The notes under the pieces: model-generated
Databases searched by the model: none
Seen by the model: only the letters and a program-made list of their open reading frames with translations
What the model was told of the DNA's origin: nothing
Assembly: GCA_024399015.1 (NCBI GenBank)
Contig: JAKSIC010000014.1
Location: 1-64,000, forward strand
DNA: 64,000 nt
Direction: 5' to 3'
Source: Fibrobacter sp.
GTDB taxonomy: Bacteria; Fibrobacterota; Fibrobacteria; Fibrobacterales; Fibrobacteraceae
Shown: positions 51,774-60,157 of the stretch, in pieces
Numbering within the stretch: position 1 is the stretch's first letter
How the letters are laid out: the number at the start of each line of letters is the position of its first letter
Program-made: the position numbers and the translations under genes

Positions 51774-53030
51774 TTAAGATTTAGACATTAATAAAGAGGC
51801 CAATTCTGTCTGGCCGATTGTATTCTTATTGTAATTCTGCATTACAGATTTTACGTCAAGCAATATGCCATGAATTTTGTAATATGGTCTAATAACACCA
51901 ATTACAGCGTCACATTTTTTCCAATCACTATAGGCATAACCTAAATACTTCATTTTAAATAGAAGTGAAGAATCTACATCTTCCGCACAATACGGCATAA
52001 TGAAAGCATTATAAGCAGTCTTATGCGTTTTCTGTTCAGCAAATTCAGCATAAGCCAATTGCTTCGTTATGGATTCAGACTGTGGCAGCGTTCCGCCATC
52101 AACACCATATGTGTAAAACTTGGAATCAATAACAAAAATTGAGTCAGCCACTTGCATAATCGTATCAGGACGCATTTCCACTTCAGCTTTATTTACACCA
52201 TCAATTACCCAGCCACATTTCGGATAATAATCTTCTCTTCGTTCTGACCCAAAAATGCGTTCCACCATTGCTTCCCAAACAGGAGCAAAAGTAGATACGC
52301 CATAAGTAAAGTCTTTTGAATCTCCATTACCCTTTGCATTATGACCGCCAAGATATTCAACAATCTGAAGCAGAGCGTTAAACAAATTCAAATGAGCATC
52401 GTTGAATGACTTTGAAATTTTTTCTTGCAAGGCACCTGCAAAAAGATCATAATCAAAATCTAAATCAGATTCATCAACGGAACAAACTCCAAACAAAATA
52501 CCGAATTTTTGAACAGCATCATAAACACAAAATTTGTGAATTTGAGATATTAAATTATCTGTTCTGTAATCTACATGATGCGTTACAAAATCAAGATAAA
52601 CAACACCTAGTTCACCATTGCATTCACCAATTTGCGGCTGTACAGTCTTTATCGTTCGATTCCAATTAATTTTTCCAGAGTGGCCAATTTTGTAATTCTG
52701 AATTCTTTCGGCATAATACCCAAAATCAAGAAAGAATCTCAATACATCCATATAGGATTGCATGGGAAAATCAAGATTCTGTTTAAAGTCATTATCTAGT
52801 AAAGAACCTTGATTCTTATCTGTCAAAGATCGGTCACTCAATACTGCAATGATATTATTAAAGCCCTGGCGAAGCTCTGACTCTTGCAAATCAGAATCAT
52901 TAGAAAAATACCCGATTGGAAAATTCACCTGAGGCTTTCCGTCAACAAAACGAACTCCAACGAAGGAGTCGTATTCACAACTCCCTGCAGGACGTCCATT
53001 GAAAACGCAAAAGTCCTTAAATGAACTCAT
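51774..53030 (-). CDS. LlaJI-type restriction endonuclease subunit
   Basis: A 418-residue protein resembling the LlaJI R2 family (pfam09563), which supplies the nuclease of McrBC-like restriction enzymes. The PD-(D/E)XK core is visible: RPDTIM with Asp289, then FVIDSKFY with Asp302 and Lys304. The N-terminal half (FPIGYFSND, DVLRFFLDFGYYAERIQNYKI) is the family's partner-binding region. It starts five bases after the McrB-like gene and is last in a three-gene operon. Codon use is AT-rich compared with neighbours, consistent with horizontal acquisition. Confidence 0.8.
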   Translation of the reverse strand: MSSFKDFCVFNGRPAGSCEYDSFVGVRFVDGKPQVNFPIGYFSNDSDLQESELRQGFNNIIAVLSDRSLTDKNQGSLLDNDFKQNLDFPMQSYMDVLRFFLDFGYYAERIQNYKIGHSGKINWNRTIKTVQPQIGECNGELGVVYLDFVTHHVDYRTDNLISQIHKFCVYDAVQKFGILFGVCSVDESDLDFDYDLFAGALQEKISKSFNDAHLNLFNALLQIVEYLGGHNAKGNGDSKDFTYGVSTFAPVWEAMVERIFGSERREDYYPKCGWVIDGVNKAEVEMRPDTIMQVADSIFVIDSKFYTYGVDGGTLPQSESITKQLAYAEFAEQKTHKTAYNAFIMPYCAEDVDSSLLFKMKYLGYAYSDWKKCDAVIGVIRPYYKIHGILLDVKSVMQNYNKNTIGQTELASLLMSKS

Positions 53031-53035
53031 GAGAT

Positions 53036-54484
53036 TTAAGCTTCAGGATAATTGGGACGCAAGGCCTTTTTATCATCCGCATTCAAATTAAAAATAGCCT
53101 CAAATGCAGCAAACCTTTCTGCATCCTTGAAGAGTTTTATCATTGCTTCCAAAGAAGTACATTCCGTCTTGAACATTGCAGAACGATCTCGTTTAAACGC
53201 ATCGTCCCACAAATACTTCAAAACCTTCTCTGCAAACAATTCCTTGGAGAACGGAATGTTGTGTTCCTCATCTTGCTTTTCTCCGCACACAAACCAGCCA
53301 CCAAGACATTTATCCTGCGTACTTGCCAATGCAGAAATTTTTGTGACGCTTTCAATTTTCTTATTGCACCACTTCCAGAAATCGCCCCAGCATACGCCGG
53401 CACCGTCAATTTCAGTTTTGTATTGTAGAGAATTTTCATCAAGACTATTCTCTATCATCTTCATATCAAAGCGTCGTTGGAAAGCGTTATCCAATGTGAA
53501 CACATTCTGGTCAGATGTATTCATAGTTGCAAGGATGGAAAGATTAGGCGGAAGACGAATTGCCGTATTTTCAGTAAAGTTTATTGTAGGCCGTTCTTCG
53601 CCTTCAACGTATTCTGCAGAAGAAATGACTTCGCAGATCTTGGTATTGACATCTTCGTTATCCACAAAATACTTACTCCAGCCCGCGCCATAAACATTTC
53701 CACCAACTTCATCAGACTCACCCGATTTCATTCGATCAAGAAGTTGGAATACGTCTCCAAAAATTGCGGCAGCATTTCCACGATTAATTTCTTCTATCAC
53801 CAAATAAAAATTCTGCCCCGGATGTGCATAGGCTTTTGCAAGAATTCTTGTGAAAGGTCCTGCAGTAAATTCATAGCTCACGCCATTTTTTACTACCGGC
53901 AAAATCTGCCCCACAAAATCGGCATTGGTGTATTCCGGATGGAATACCACACGAACCTTGTTGAAATCAGGAACATTCTTCAACTTTTCCTTGATTGTAT
54001 TACTTTTGCCGCAACCGGGAACACCATAGTAGATGATCTGGGAATGTAATTGGTTTATTTGTTTTTGCGCTTCAAGAATTTTTGTGGAAGCGTCTTTGTT
54101 TTGATTAGCAAGATGTCTTTTAATTAGAAACATTTCAAGAGAAATCTTCTTTTGAATCAACGTCATCATTCCATCTGAATTAAATCCTTGGTATACATTC
54201 CACAAGGATTCATCAGGATATTGCTGAACCAAAACATACTGGTCGTCTCGCAGCTTTGATATTCCGCTAAATACAGCATCGTTTAAATGATCTTCATTAC
54301 TTATCGGATTCAAAAGAACCACACATTCATTTCTCAGAATCCCGCTATTTAATCGATTTCGGCTAGCGGCAACATATTGAGTAGAATCCAATACTTTTGA
54401 CGTACCAATAATTGTTTCGTCAGCTTTCGCTTCGCTAAAACCGTTCTTTTGAAGAAATGACTCTACATAGCTTCTTGAATCCAT
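53036..54484 (-). CDS. McrB-like AAA+ NTPase of a LlaJI-type restriction system
   Basis: A 482-residue motor subunit from the ATG at 54484, two bases after the methyltransferase stop. The N-terminal 145 residues have no recognised motif and probably recognise DNA. The AAA+ core has Walker A GVPGCGKS (154-161), Walker B FYLVIEEINRGNAAAIFGD and the McrB-type sensor ATMNTSDQNVFTLDNAFQRRFD. In LlaJI such a subunit (R1) binds and translocates DNA with GTP, and partners the R2 nuclease. AT-rich like its operon. Confidence 0.88.
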   Translation of the reverse strand: MDSRSYVESFLQKNGFSEAKADETIIGTSKVLDSTQYVAASRNRLNSGILRNECVVLLNPISNEDHLNDAVFSGISKLRDDQYVLVQQYPDESLWNVYQGFNSDGMMTLIQKKISLEMFLIKRHLANQNKDASTKILEAQKQINQLHSQIIYYGVPGCGKSNTIKEKLKNVPDFNKVRVVFHPEYTNADFVGQILPVVKNGVSYEFTAGPFTRILAKAYAHPGQNFYLVIEEINRGNAAAIFGDVFQLLDRMKSGESDEVGGNVYGAGWSKYFVDNEDVNTKICEVISSAEYVEGEERPTINFTENTAIRLPPNLSILATMNTSDQNVFTLDNAFQRRFDMKMIENSLDENSLQYKTEIDGAGVCWGDFWKWCNKKIESVTKISALASTQDKCLGGWFVCGEKQDEEHNIPFSKELFAEKVLKYLWDDAFKRDRSAMFKTECTSLEAMIKLFKDAERFAAFEAIFNLNADDKKALRPNYPEA

Positions 54485-54486
54485 AA

Positions 54487-55497
54487 TTACGCACCCCACT
54501 TCTTCAGATTGCCCTTACTTTGCGGTTCGGGAGAACTTGCTCCGAGAGGAAATCCCATCAAATATTCAGCGTTATTAGGCGACGGCTTTTCAAAAACTTT
54601 CTTAAAATTTCTGCATCCCTGATGCTTCATCATTGAAGGTGCAGAATAATTTGCCATCGTAGTGGGCGTATGAACCAAACCCATATCTTCACCAAAGGTT
54701 TCCTTAATCCATGTTTTCTGAATTTCAAACACCTTGGCAATTTCTTCATCGGAAACAACTTCTGAGTATTCACCGCCTTCAATATGTCGATTCACAAGAA
54801 TTCTAAATGCAGACGCAGCAACAAAAGGAGATTGCGCGTTACCAACACCCTTCAATTGTTCTCGACGATTAACAACAGAAACATCGTCGCCAAGATCATC
54901 GGGATTTTTGCTCCAGTATACACCCTTAAATTTCGGCAATGACGTGATATGATTTTTTATGTTTTCAAATACTTTTTCGTCTTTCACAGCTAAAAGCCAA
55001 AAACGATTTCTTTGATGATCTGCTCCTAAATCTGAACAACTTAATCTGCAGAACTTAACCCTATAACCAACAGATTCTAAATCCGACTTAGCTTTGCTTA
55101 TGGCTCGCAAGACTACATTTTCACCAAAAACAACAGGAGCATCAGATTCCTTTACAAATCTGAACATTTCATCCCATAGATTTTTTTCTGCAATATTTTT
55201 TCCATGAGCAGCAGTGCTAAATGCCTGACAGGGAAAGCCTCCACACAATACGTCAAACGTCTTTTTAAAATCAGAACCTTTCAACGCACGTAAATCACCA
55301 TAGATTTCAAATTCATCCATCCAGCCATCTTGCTGACGTTGCTTCAAAACTTGCTGACAAAATTCACTGATTTCTACACCAGCGCAACATTGGTGACCAA
55401 GAAGCTCGCCACCATAAATTCCACCGCCAATTCCCGCAAATAAATGAAATTCCTTTATACGTTGCTGCGCTGCCACCGCGGTTTTCTTCCCAGCCAT
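54487..55497 (-). CDS. DNA (cytosine-5) methyltransferase of the LlaJI-like system
   Basis: A 336-residue m5C methyltransferase. Motifs: I EFHLFAGIGGG (16-26), IV GGFPCQAFS with catalytic Cys90, VI GENV near 133 and VIII QRNRFWLLA. A motif-X-like GVGNAQSPFVAASAF comes next, and only then the segment VHTPTTMANYSAPSMMKHQGC...AEYLMGFPLG. In related short enzymes that segment usually precedes motif X, so the order looks permuted. It protects host DNA from the nuclease encoded downstream. It is first in the operon, with GGAG eight bases before the ATG inside a predicted hairpin. Confidence 0.88.
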   Translation of the reverse strand: MAGKKTAVAAQQRIKEFHLFAGIGGGIYGGELLGHQCCAGVEISEFCQQVLKQRQQDGWMDEFEIYGDLRALKGSDFKKTFDVLCGGFPCQAFSTAAHGKNIAEKNLWDEMFRFVKESDAPVVFGENVVLRAISKAKSDLESVGYRVKFCRLSCSDLGADHQRNRFWLLAVKDEKVFENIKNHITSLPKFKGVYWSKNPDDLGDDVSVVNRREQLKGVGNAQSPFVAASAFRILVNRHIEGGEYSEVVSDEEIAKVFEIQKTWIKETFGEDMGLVHTPTTMANYSAPSMMKHQGCRNFKKVFEKPSPNNAEYLMGFPLGASSPEPQSKGNLKKWGA

Positions 55498-55503
55498 TCC
55501 TCT

Positions 55504-55551
55504 CGCTCCGGGTTAAAGGTTGAACCGGAGTTCCCCTCTCGTTCCGGAGCG
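55504..55551 (-). promoter_or_regulatory. Competing hairpins over the methyltransferase ribosome-binding site
   Basis: On the leftward transcript, CGCTCCGG (55544-55551) and CTCCGGTT (55523-55530) can each pair with the segment CCGGAGCG at 55504-55511, which contains the GGAG ribosome-binding site. The two pairings exclude each other. The surrounding leader is also duplicated (CCGGAACGAGAGG and CCGGAGCGAGAGG). Confidence 0.45.
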
Positions 55552-55664
55552 ATGATCCTGGCCAATTTCTGCAGCAGTCTTAAATAGAGCGACTATCCGT
55601 ACACGGTTCCATTCCGCGATTGCAGATGCACAAAAAATGGCGAGGAGCATTGCTGCTTCCCGCC

Positions 55665-55694
55665 TAAATACGACGACTAATCCCTACAATTCAA
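55665..55694 (-). promoter_or_regulatory. Possible promoter of the restriction operon
   Basis: On the minus strand, TTGAAT, 18 bases, TATTTA, giving a leader of about 160 bases before the methyltransferase start. Confidence 0.3.
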
Positions 55695-55850
55695 AAACAA
55701 AACTCGCTTAGCCCACCTGCGGCAACAAAATGGGCATACGCCAAAAACGCCTTGGCGCGTATGCACGAAAGCAGGGTCATGACCACTGGGTACACGACCC
55801 CCAGGGTGCAATACGCCCATGGCATCATGGGCATTCCGAGATTTGTCTTA

Positions 55851-55903
55851 TTCCTTGTGTATGAAGTTGTCTAAGTTTCAGGTACAGAACAAGAGCAAAA
55901 CTC
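55851..55903. repeat. Direct repeat copy 1 (GTCTAAGTTT element)
   Basis: About 50-55 bp with close similarity to 56131-56184, sharing TGTCTAAGTTT, CAGGTA, AGAAC and AAAACTC. Both copies can fold into hairpins at their right ends. They may be termini of a decayed mobile element of about 330 bp. Confidence 0.5.
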
Positions 55904-56130
55904 ACCAAGAGTTTTCTGTTCGTACAGTCAACTTCCACACAAATAAAAAAGGGCGGAGGGGTTGACTGCATCTATCTACCTGGGGCCTTAGACTGCCTTA
56001 CACAAATAAACACAACAACCCACGCCCCAAAAGGTCGCAATGCGAAGGCATATCTGGACAAGCCAAATATGCAAAAGGCATAACGATGCCGACAAGATTC
56101 CTCATCGACAAGCGTGAGCGTTCTTGCTCA

Positions 56131-56184
56131 TTCTCCGTGTTTTGAAAAGTGTCTAAGTTTCCAGGTAGAGAACGAGAGAAAACT
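56131..56184. repeat. Direct repeat copy 2 (GTCTAAGTTT element)
   Basis: Second copy, 280 bp from the first and in the same orientation. The right end forms GGTA...GAGAG-AAAA-CTCTC...TACC. Confidence 0.5.
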
Positions 56185-56257
56185 CTCTATTTACCTTGAA
56201 TATAGAATTAAAAATCCAGTCAAAGTAAAGAAAGTTCGTGTTTATTTGAGTGTTTTG

Positions 56258-57739
56258 CTACATCTCCTTGTTTAAACCTGCAAGCACCTGTTTGCCAAGT
56301 TCCGTTAGACGATACTTTTGAGTACGGCTGTTTGGCTTATCTGGAACTGTCTGTTCTACATAGCCTAAAGCAAGTGCGGGAAGCAAATATTTCCAACTGA
56401 AGTTATTTCTATCCTTTAAATACAGCCTTCGCATCAATTCACGGCGCCCCATCTCCCCATCTAAATGTTTCAACAACGCCCACACATACCCATCAACTTG
56501 CTGGGTGACTTGCTGGGTAACTTGCTGGGTGACTTGCTGGGTATCATGGGGGGTGACTTGGGGGGTGCCGTTCAACGGAAGCGTCAACTTAAAGCCATAT
56601 TTCGTTTCTTCAAAGATTGGCAACGCTCCCTTCGCGTAAATGGGCAAGTATTTCCAGGTATTACGCACACCAGAGCCAAGACGTTCAAAACGGCCCATCT
56701 GAACCATAAAATTGCAAATGGTCGGGTTACGTGCAAAAGGTTCCAAGTTTGCAGGGGTAATCCTATCGATATAATACTGAACGCAGGGATTGGTGAATTC
56801 CACGCGGTCCTTGTAAATCATGATTCGACCAGGCGACCCATGCATATATTCGCGATGAGAAATAATGTTTGAAACCGCCTCACGGAAAATCTTGCCTCGC
56901 AAACTGATGCGCTGGTCTCCTTCCAGATAAAACGGATCCGGCAGATACTTCGCAATAAAATCCATCACCTGCTCGTAGGTCTCAATCAGGTTGGTGCGAA
57001 TCATCTCACGATCATCGTAACGGATTTCATCTTCACGACGCAACAAGCAATCAAAAAGCAATGCCGGGTCCGCTCTGAAAATAGCCTCATCCGTACCGAA
57101 CATCAGAACTGCAGCAAGGTTCAAGCAACGTTCATTGGTATTGCGATCCACCGTATAGAAACCGCCATACTGCAAAAGTTCTTCAAAGGACAAATTCGCC
57201 CACGGGTGGTTATTGAATGTCACCGCCATCAGGTTCTGCGCCTTGCGGCAAAGTTCCGGGCGCAAGTCCGCCATAGTAAATCCGTGCATGGGGCGCTTTT
57301 CTGTAAAAAGTCCCAGCTTACGGGTCAGCACTCCCGAAAGTACGTTGGTATTGCGAGTTACAAAATCCCCATCGTCACTGCGCAAGTAAACTTCCCCATC
57401 ACAGCGATGGATTTCGGAACTTTCCTGAACCTGGCAAACGATTATTGTCTTGCCATCAACGACGCATTCTTCTGGATATAAATTACAAGCGGGATTTATC
57501 TTCGTCGGATTATGGGCAAGATTTACCAAATCCTTTTTCATTTGAGGAACAGCCTGTGGATTCACACCCACGATAGTTCCATCGTCATCCACACCTAAAA
57601 ATATGAAGCCTCCTGTTGCGTTGAGAAAGGCACAGACCGTCTCAAAAATATTGTTTGGCAGCTTGTCTTTCGCCTTCTTGAATTCCACACGCAAGCCTTC
57701 GCCTGCATGAAGCATTTCCATTACATGTTCATTAATCAT
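56258..57739 (-). CDS. AlbA_2 (Schlafen-type) ATP-binding protein
   Basis: A 493-residue protein. I chose the ATG at 57739, behind AAGGA. The N-terminal AlbA_2 domain (about 10-130) reads EGLRVEFKKAKDKLPNNIFETVCAFLNATGGFIFLGVDDDGTIVGV. A GHKL-like ATP-binding region follows (FREAVSNIISHREYMHGSPGRIMIYKDRVEFTNP, LGSGVRNTWKYLPIY). A threonine/glutamine/valine linker repeats TQQV four times (about residue 405), before a winged-helix C-terminus (LMRRLYLKDRNNFSWKYLLPALALGYVEQ). Such proteins are called transcriptional regulators or accessory-island factors; the real role is unclear. Confidence 0.85.
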   Translation of the reverse strand: MINEHVMEMLHAGEGLRVEFKKAKDKLPNNIFETVCAFLNATGGFIFLGVDDDGTIVGVNPQAVPQMKKDLVNLAHNPTKINPACNLYPEECVVDGKTIIVCQVQESSEIHRCDGEVYLRSDDGDFVTRNTNVLSGVLTRKLGLFTEKRPMHGFTMADLRPELCRKAQNLMAVTFNNHPWANLSFEELLQYGGFYTVDRNTNERCLNLAAVLMFGTDEAIFRADPALLFDCLLRREDEIRYDDREMIRTNLIETYEQVMDFIAKYLPDPFYLEGDQRISLRGKIFREAVSNIISHREYMHGSPGRIMIYKDRVEFTNPCVQYYIDRITPANLEPFARNPTICNFMVQMGRFERLGSGVRNTWKYLPIYAKGALPIFEETKYGFKLTLPLNGTPQVTPHDTQQVTQQVTQQVTQQVDGYVWALLKHLDGEMGRRELMRRLYLKDRNNFSWKYLLPALALGYVEQTVPDKPNSRTQKYRLTELGKQVLAGLNKEM

Positions 57740-58129
57740 ATACAATCCTTGACGATACCTCGCCACAACCGCAGCGAGGGTAATGTTTAACAGAGCAAGC
57801 GCAGTTTTTACAATGCACGTTCCATTTAGGGCAGCGCCAGCGTCTGTCTGTGTTTTTGCGATTTGTCTTGGATGTTTTTGCGATTTCTTGTAGGCGGGGG
57901 TATTCCCCGGCATTACCTGGCGCGATTCGACACATCGCAATCGCGCACTCGAGCAGGCTGCGTCTCCTGCCAGCTATCCTACAAGTCCACAAAATGTGAA
58001 CGGGCCCGCCCGTGGATGCCTCGGAACTTTTCTTCAAAAGTTCGCTCGCCTCAGTCAGCGGGATTATAAAAACTCTTTTTGCCGCACGGTTAAAGCACGT
58101 GGCATTCGCCATGGCGGCTTTTGCGAAAT
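57740..58129. other. Gene-poor stretch between the AlbA-domain and RelB-type genes
   Basis: About 390 bases. Frames present are short, cysteine- and arginine-rich and lack ribosome-binding sites, so I call no gene. A missing toxin gene could have decayed here. Confidence 0.4.
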
Positions 58130-58633
58130 CTACTTGCCACCTCTCGCTTTACGGTGCAACTTCGGCGCACCAGCCAGATTTGCCGATCTCGGCCACTTTG
58201 ACTTTTTTAAATCAAGGGCATAGGGGTAGCGCTGCTCACGGACAACTTGCCGCAGGAACATGTTGACGCCCGTGGCCAAGTCAAAACCAAGGGATTCAAA
58301 TACACGCTCGGCGCCCTTCGCCGCTTCGGCATCCACCTTTACAGTGGCCTGGTAGTCGGCGGCAGATTCGGCGGCCACCTTGACGGAAGAACCCGCAATC
58401 AAGTTCTCGGCAGTGAAAATCTGCAAATCCAGCAGTTCCTGCTGCAGGGCCTTGCGCTGCTCAATCTGGGCAGCAAGCTCAGACAGTTCCGCAACCTTTA
58501 CATAACGGCTCTTTACCTTGTCGCCCTCGCGCCACTGCAGGTAATAACGGTCCTTGCCCTGGATGGTCTTTTTGGTGATGGAACCCTTGGGCAGCGACTC
58601 GATTTGCGCCTTGATTTGGTCTTCGCGTTTCAT
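58130..58633 (-). CDS. DUF6788-like plus RelB/DinJ-type antitoxin fusion
   Basis: A 167-residue protein. Residues 14-60 (PKGSITKKTIQGKDRYYLQWREGDKVKSRYVK) resemble the DUF6788 domain, which is found in small proteins of mobile regions. After a Leu/Gln-rich helix, residues 95-140 (VKVDAEAAKGAERVFESLGFDLATGVNMFLRQVVREQRYPY) match the ribbon-helix-helix end of RelB/DinJ antitoxins. The tail is basic. No toxin of the RelE/YafQ type is adjacent. It is either an orphan antitoxin or a DNA-binding regulator. Confidence 0.7.
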   Translation of the reverse strand: MKREDQIKAQIESLPKGSITKKTIQGKDRYYLQWREGDKVKSRYVKVAELSELAAQIEQRKALQQELLDLQIFTAENLIAGSSVKVAAESAADYQATVKVDAEAAKGAERVFESLGFDLATGVNMFLRQVVREQRYPYALDLKKSKWPRSANLAGAPKLHRKARGGK

Positions 58634-58747
58634 AGACTACAATATAAACTACTAAATTAAAATTGTCAATAGATACAGTATGTTTATTACAAAAACTCTG
58701 CTGTGTCAAGGCATACGCTGCAGAATTATTAAACTATTTTTGTTTCA

Positions 58748-60148
58748 ATGAAACTGCTTTTGATTTACTTTCTGGTCCTTGGATTTATTTGCGTCAGGGA
58801 CTGGTTCAAGGTGAAGAACTTTGACGACTATGTGGTGGCAGGCCGTAAGCAGACTGCGCCCTTCGTGTTCATGAGCCTAATGGCCACTGTTCTCGGGGCC
58901 TCTGCAACAGTGGGCATCGCCGCCCGCGCAGAAAGCATTGGCTTTGCCGCATTCTGGTGGCTTGGCGTTGGTGCGATCGGTTTCTGGTTCCAGGCTGCAT
59001 TTTTAAGCAAGCCCATTCACGATCTTGATGTACGCACCCTTCCGGAACTTGCAGAAAAGACTGTGGGCAAAGTGGGCCGCAAGCTGGTGGGCTTCATTAT
59101 TGCAGTTTCATGGATCGGAATTATCGCGGCACAGTTTGCTGCCGTGGCAGGATTCATCGGGCTCGTTCTCGGCCATGATGCAGGAACCATGTCCGTGGTG
59201 ATTACCGCCGCCATCGTCATCGTTTATACACTGCTTGGCGGGCAACTTTCTGTGGTGAGAACAGATGCGCTGCAATTTGGAATTTTGACAGTAGGGTTTG
59301 CGGCAGCCGCAATTTACTGCATGGTGGCTGGCAATGGGGTCGCCGCGGAAGCCGCCTCTTCAATAGGGAATGCCGCGGGGAACGCCGCCGGCTCTGTCGC
59401 AAGCCTCGGAGAGTTCTCTCTACTAAATGAAAAGTTTGGTATCACAGATTTGGCCATGATGTTGTTCACCGTGGGCGGCGCATACTTCCTCGGGCCCGAC
59501 GTGATTTCCAGAAACCTTGTGGCAAAAAACGCCTCCGCAGCAAAGAAGGCGGTAATCGTCGGAAGTTTCGCCATTCTCGTTTTCAGCGTCATCATCGTTT
59601 ATCTCGGGATGTGGGCACACGCCTACGCCGGCGGAATTTCTGCCGTGGCCGCAGGAGGAGTAAACCCGCTGTTCCGTTTGGCATCTAATGTTCTGCCGTT
59701 GCCATTGGCTGCACTACTTTCTGTTGGTTTGCTTTCTGCATTGCTATCGTCAGCGGATACCTGCCTGATTAATTCCGCAGCAATTTTCGGCAGCGACATT
59801 CTTGGCACGAAGCGCATTGCAGTGGTAAGGATTCTCGTTGTCATCATCGGCCTAATTGCCATGATTCTTGCTTTGGGCGGCAAGGATATCATTGCTCTCC
59901 TAACGATGGCATATTCCGTTTATACCCCAGGTATTGTGGCTCCTTTGGCTGTGGCTATCATCGCCCACAAGAAATTCATCATCAAAAAGAACTTGTGGTA
60001 TGCAGGCGTTTGCCTTGGCGGCCTCTTCGGCCTGATTCCCGCCATTTTATCTACCTTTAAAATCAGCACTCCCGATTACATGCCCCACATCGGTATTGCT
60101 ATTTCATTGATCTTCGCACTCGCAAGCTTAAGAAAGAAATCTTGCTAA
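58748..60148 (+). CDS. Sodium:solute symporter (SSS family)
   Basis: A 466-residue inner-membrane transporter with about 13 helices. Family wording: DDYVVAGRKQTAPFVFMSLMATVLGASATVGIAARAESIGFAAFWW near the start, LGPDVISRNLVAKNASAAKKA, and LLSALLSSADTCLINSAAIFGSDIL. It should move an organic solute with sodium. The substrate is not evident; length and motif layout are closer to the short bacterial members than to PutP. It is first of three tightly spaced genes (9 and 4 bases apart). Confidence 0.88.
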   Translation: MKLLLIYFLVLGFICVRDWFKVKNFDDYVVAGRKQTAPFVFMSLMATVLGASATVGIAARAESIGFAAFWWLGVGAIGFWFQAAFLSKPIHDLDVRTLPELAEKTVGKVGRKLVGFIIAVSWIGIIAAQFAAVAGFIGLVLGHDAGTMSVVITAAIVIVYTLLGGQLSVVRTDALQFGILTVGFAAAAIYCMVAGNGVAAEAASSIGNAAGNAAGSVASLGEFSLLNEKFGITDLAMMLFTVGGAYFLGPDVISRNLVAKNASAAKKAVIVGSFAILVFSVIIVYLGMWAHAYAGGISAVAAGGVNPLFRLASNVLPLPLAALLSVGLLSALLSSADTCLINSAAIFGSDILGTKRIAVVRILVVIIGLIAMILALGGKDIIALLTMAYSVYTPGIVAPLAVAIIAHKKFIIKKNLWYAGVCLGGLFGLIPAILSTFKISTPDYMPHIGIAISLIFALASLRKKSC

Positions 60149-60157
60149 AGGAATTTT

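Larger units (their letters stand above)
55700..56200. other. Hairpin-rich noncoding stretch in the accessory island
   Basis: No gene in the 760 bases between the methyltransferase and the AlbA-domain gene. Strong hairpins lie at 55734-55764 (GCATA+CGCCAA stem), 55815-55832 (GCCCATG/CATGGGC, GCAT loop) and 55882-55925 (AAAACTC/GAGTTTT nested in GTAC...GTAC). It could encode a structured RNA or be the scar of a mobile element. Confidence 0.4.

Noticed and set aside
57732-58112. A 126-codon frame upstream of the AlbA-domain gene, considered as a toxin partner for the RelB-type protein
   Set aside because: Arg/Cys-rich composition, no RelE-like motif, overlaps the AlbA start, and no ribosome-binding site.
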